A stretch of 64,000 nt of DNA from Pseudomonas mucidolens (GTDB taxonomy: Bacteria > Pseudomonadota > Gammaproteobacteria > Pseudomonadales > Pseudomonadaceae): NCBI RefSeq assembly GCF_900106045.1, contig NZ_LT629802.1:2232001-2296000 (forward strand), in the 5' to 3' direction. Numbering within the stretch: position 1 is the first letter of the stretch; every line of letters starts with the position of its first letter. The position numbers and the translations under genes were made by a program. The notes beneath the pieces were generated by a model, which was given only the letters and a program-made list of their open reading frames with translations, had not been told where the DNA came from and searched no databases. Positions 63,010 to 64,000 of the stretch are shown here, one piece after another.

Positions 63010-63055
63010 ACAGGAGACAGCTTAAGCCGCCCCCCCCCCTGCTCCATCAGCCCCC

Positions 63056-63838
63056 TCAGCTGCCCCTAAACAGCTTCTCGATAGCCGAGGCCATTACCCC
63101 CAAAGCATTGATAACACCATCTAAGATGAAATCAAGTGCTCGTCCGTAGCCTGCATGGACGTTTACGGTATCGAATCCAAGCTCTTGCAGTGTCGCCAAG
63201 CAGCGATCAACGTCCTCGTGCGCATCGGCGATTCTGAGATCGTTATTCAAGAACAAGGAGGCCATGGACTCATTGCGATCGCTCCAATCCACAGGCTCCC
63301 TGGCTGAGGCGAAGGTATCGTTTGCCTCATCCTGAGCATTCAGTCCTTCTAGAATGTTCAACAGTGCCTGCAACAGCCGAAGGCTTCCCAGGTCCCTGAC
63401 GGTCCCCGTCGGACATCCAGCCCGCTCCAACAATAACTTGAGTATCCGTTGGGAATGCGCTGCCACACCTCGTGCAAGCCTTTGCAGCGGGCGAGGAACA
63501 TCTGCTGAGCCATGTTCAACGATGCCACCTGAGCCAACCGATCGAGCGCCGGATAGGCCAGCCAACCGTCGGCTGCTACCTCGGCAGGATCAAAGCCGGT
63601 CAGCTCGACAATCGATTTGTTCAGTCCTACGGTTGCACCCAGTGCAGCCAGCCCGTCACCCTATCGTAAAAGCACCTCAAGCAACCGCTGTACCTTAGCG
63701 ACCACATGTTCTGCTAGGTTCAACCGAACCAGCCAAACTGTTACTAGGATATCAGGCGCAGGACAATCCAGAGCGCGCTGTCTCTCTTGGATCGACGCCT
63801 GACCACTGTGGCCATTAGCGTCGTCCTTGAGACGCACA
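63056..63838 (-). pseudogene. Decayed gene with a HEPN-like RxxxxH motif
   Basis: Two frames carry one coherent protein. The first part (63838 to about 63450) encodes DDANGHSGQASIQERQRALD and, after an in-frame TAG (63661-63663), NKSIVELTGFDPAEVAADGW and KGLHEVWQRIPNG. The frame then shifts near 63430-63450 into 63056-63565: QALLNILEGLNAQDEAND and SLFLNNDLRIADAHEDVDRC. A start codon at the 5' end is not evident. LRIADAH has R-x4-H, as in HEPN RNase families, but a HEPN call is only a suggestion. The ORF of 169 codons from 63565 alone is the C-terminal piece. Confidence 0.45.
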
Positions 63839-63896
63839 CATACCTAATAATACTCTCACGAGAAAAGAATATTTTGCATATGGAAACAATCAGACA

Positions 63897-64000
63897 ATGA
63901 GCGACCTATTCGATGTTGACGGTTCCAATCTCGATCTGGGGTTCGAGAACCTGAAGGCCGCCGAAAGCCCGGTTGAGCAGCAGCTTCGCGTCACACTGCA
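63897..64000 (+). CDS. Start of a gene cut by the window end
   Basis: An ATG at 63897 opens a frame running to the window edge (MSDLFDVDGSNLDLGFENLK, then SPVEQQLRVTL). The first residues are acidic and hydrophilic. Its codon use is typical of a real gene. I do not recognise the family; the short AT-rich leader before it (TGGAAACAATCAGAC) holds no strong ribosome site. Confidence 0.5.
   Translation, partial: MSDLFDVDGSNLDLGFENLKAAESPVEQQLRVTL

Noticed and set aside
63010..63055. A run of ten C bases near 63030
   Set aside because: It is an isolated homopolymer in a short gap; it may be a sequencing or slippage feature and shows no link to a gene function.
1..64000. CRISPR arrays and tRNA or rRNA genes
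   Set aside because: No regularly spaced repeats, no cloverleaf-like sequence with conserved T-loop, and no rRNA segment were recognised by eye.

Overview
The window looks like a chromosomal segment of a Pseudomonas of the fluorescens group. The main evidence is the gene order alkaline metalloprotease, inhibitor, AprD-AprE-AprF type I exporter, autotransporter subtilase and RTX lipase. A DUF1652 protein, Pseudomonas-type short inverted repeats, a GC-rich base composition and many LysR/TetR regulators agree with this. No rRNA, tRNA or CRISPR array was seen.

Region 1 (1-12.0 kb) is an exoenzyme operon on the minus strand: aprA, aprI, aprD, aprE, aprF, a subtilase autotransporter and lipA. The three exporter genes overlap by 4 bp. 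AprA and the lipase are both RTX proteins and are the expected cargo of AprDEF. A hairpin between aprA and aprI probably lowers downstream expression. Region 2 (12.6-23.1 kb) holds housekeeping and accessory genes: a DUF1652 protein, a UvrD-like helicase, phosphoglucomutase, a MocR-type regulator in operon with an unusual PP-loop protein (with a perfect 14-bp inverted repeat in the leader), and a quinone oxidoreductase divergent from a LysR gene.

Region 3 (23.4-27.0 kb) is the most striking. It is a compact His-Xaa-Ser (Hxs) system, hxsD-hxsB-hxsC-hxsA, whose genes overlap end to start. Two radical SAM proteins accompany an exported protein with six tandem H-x-S repeats and a peptidoglycan-binding C-terminus. 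This is a recognised but functionally uncharacterised predicted peptide or protein modification system. A decayed SIR2-domain gene lies just downstream.

Region 4 (27.7-38.8 kb) carries an HD hydrolase, a TetR regulator, a periplasmic protein + cytochrome b + molybdopterin oxidoreductase operon divergent from a two-component system (with a duplicated operator-like element between them), a PLP decarboxylase, a thioesterase, a zinc alcohol dehydrogenase and MarR/SDR/HxlR genes. Region 5 (38.9-49.2 kb) looks like a catabolic island for peptides containing D-amino acids: an S9 peptidase, a serine hydrolase, a FAD amino-acid oxidase, an XRE-cupin regulator, a D-aminopeptidase-like enzyme, an M19 dipeptidase, a RidA protein and an OprB-like porin. 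The same 15-bp operator-like motif precedes the oxidase and the D-aminopeptidase gene.

Region 6 (49.3-59.3 kb) contains regulator/oxidoreductase/MFS modules. Region 7 (59.3-64.0 kb) is a mosaic of gene fragments: a copy of the porin 3' end with an expanded 7-bp repeat, an AraC N-terminal fragment and a decayed gene with a HEPN-like motif. It also holds an AT-rich two-gene unit of unknown function with a possible nuclease-like domain. This looks like the edge of a genomic island.
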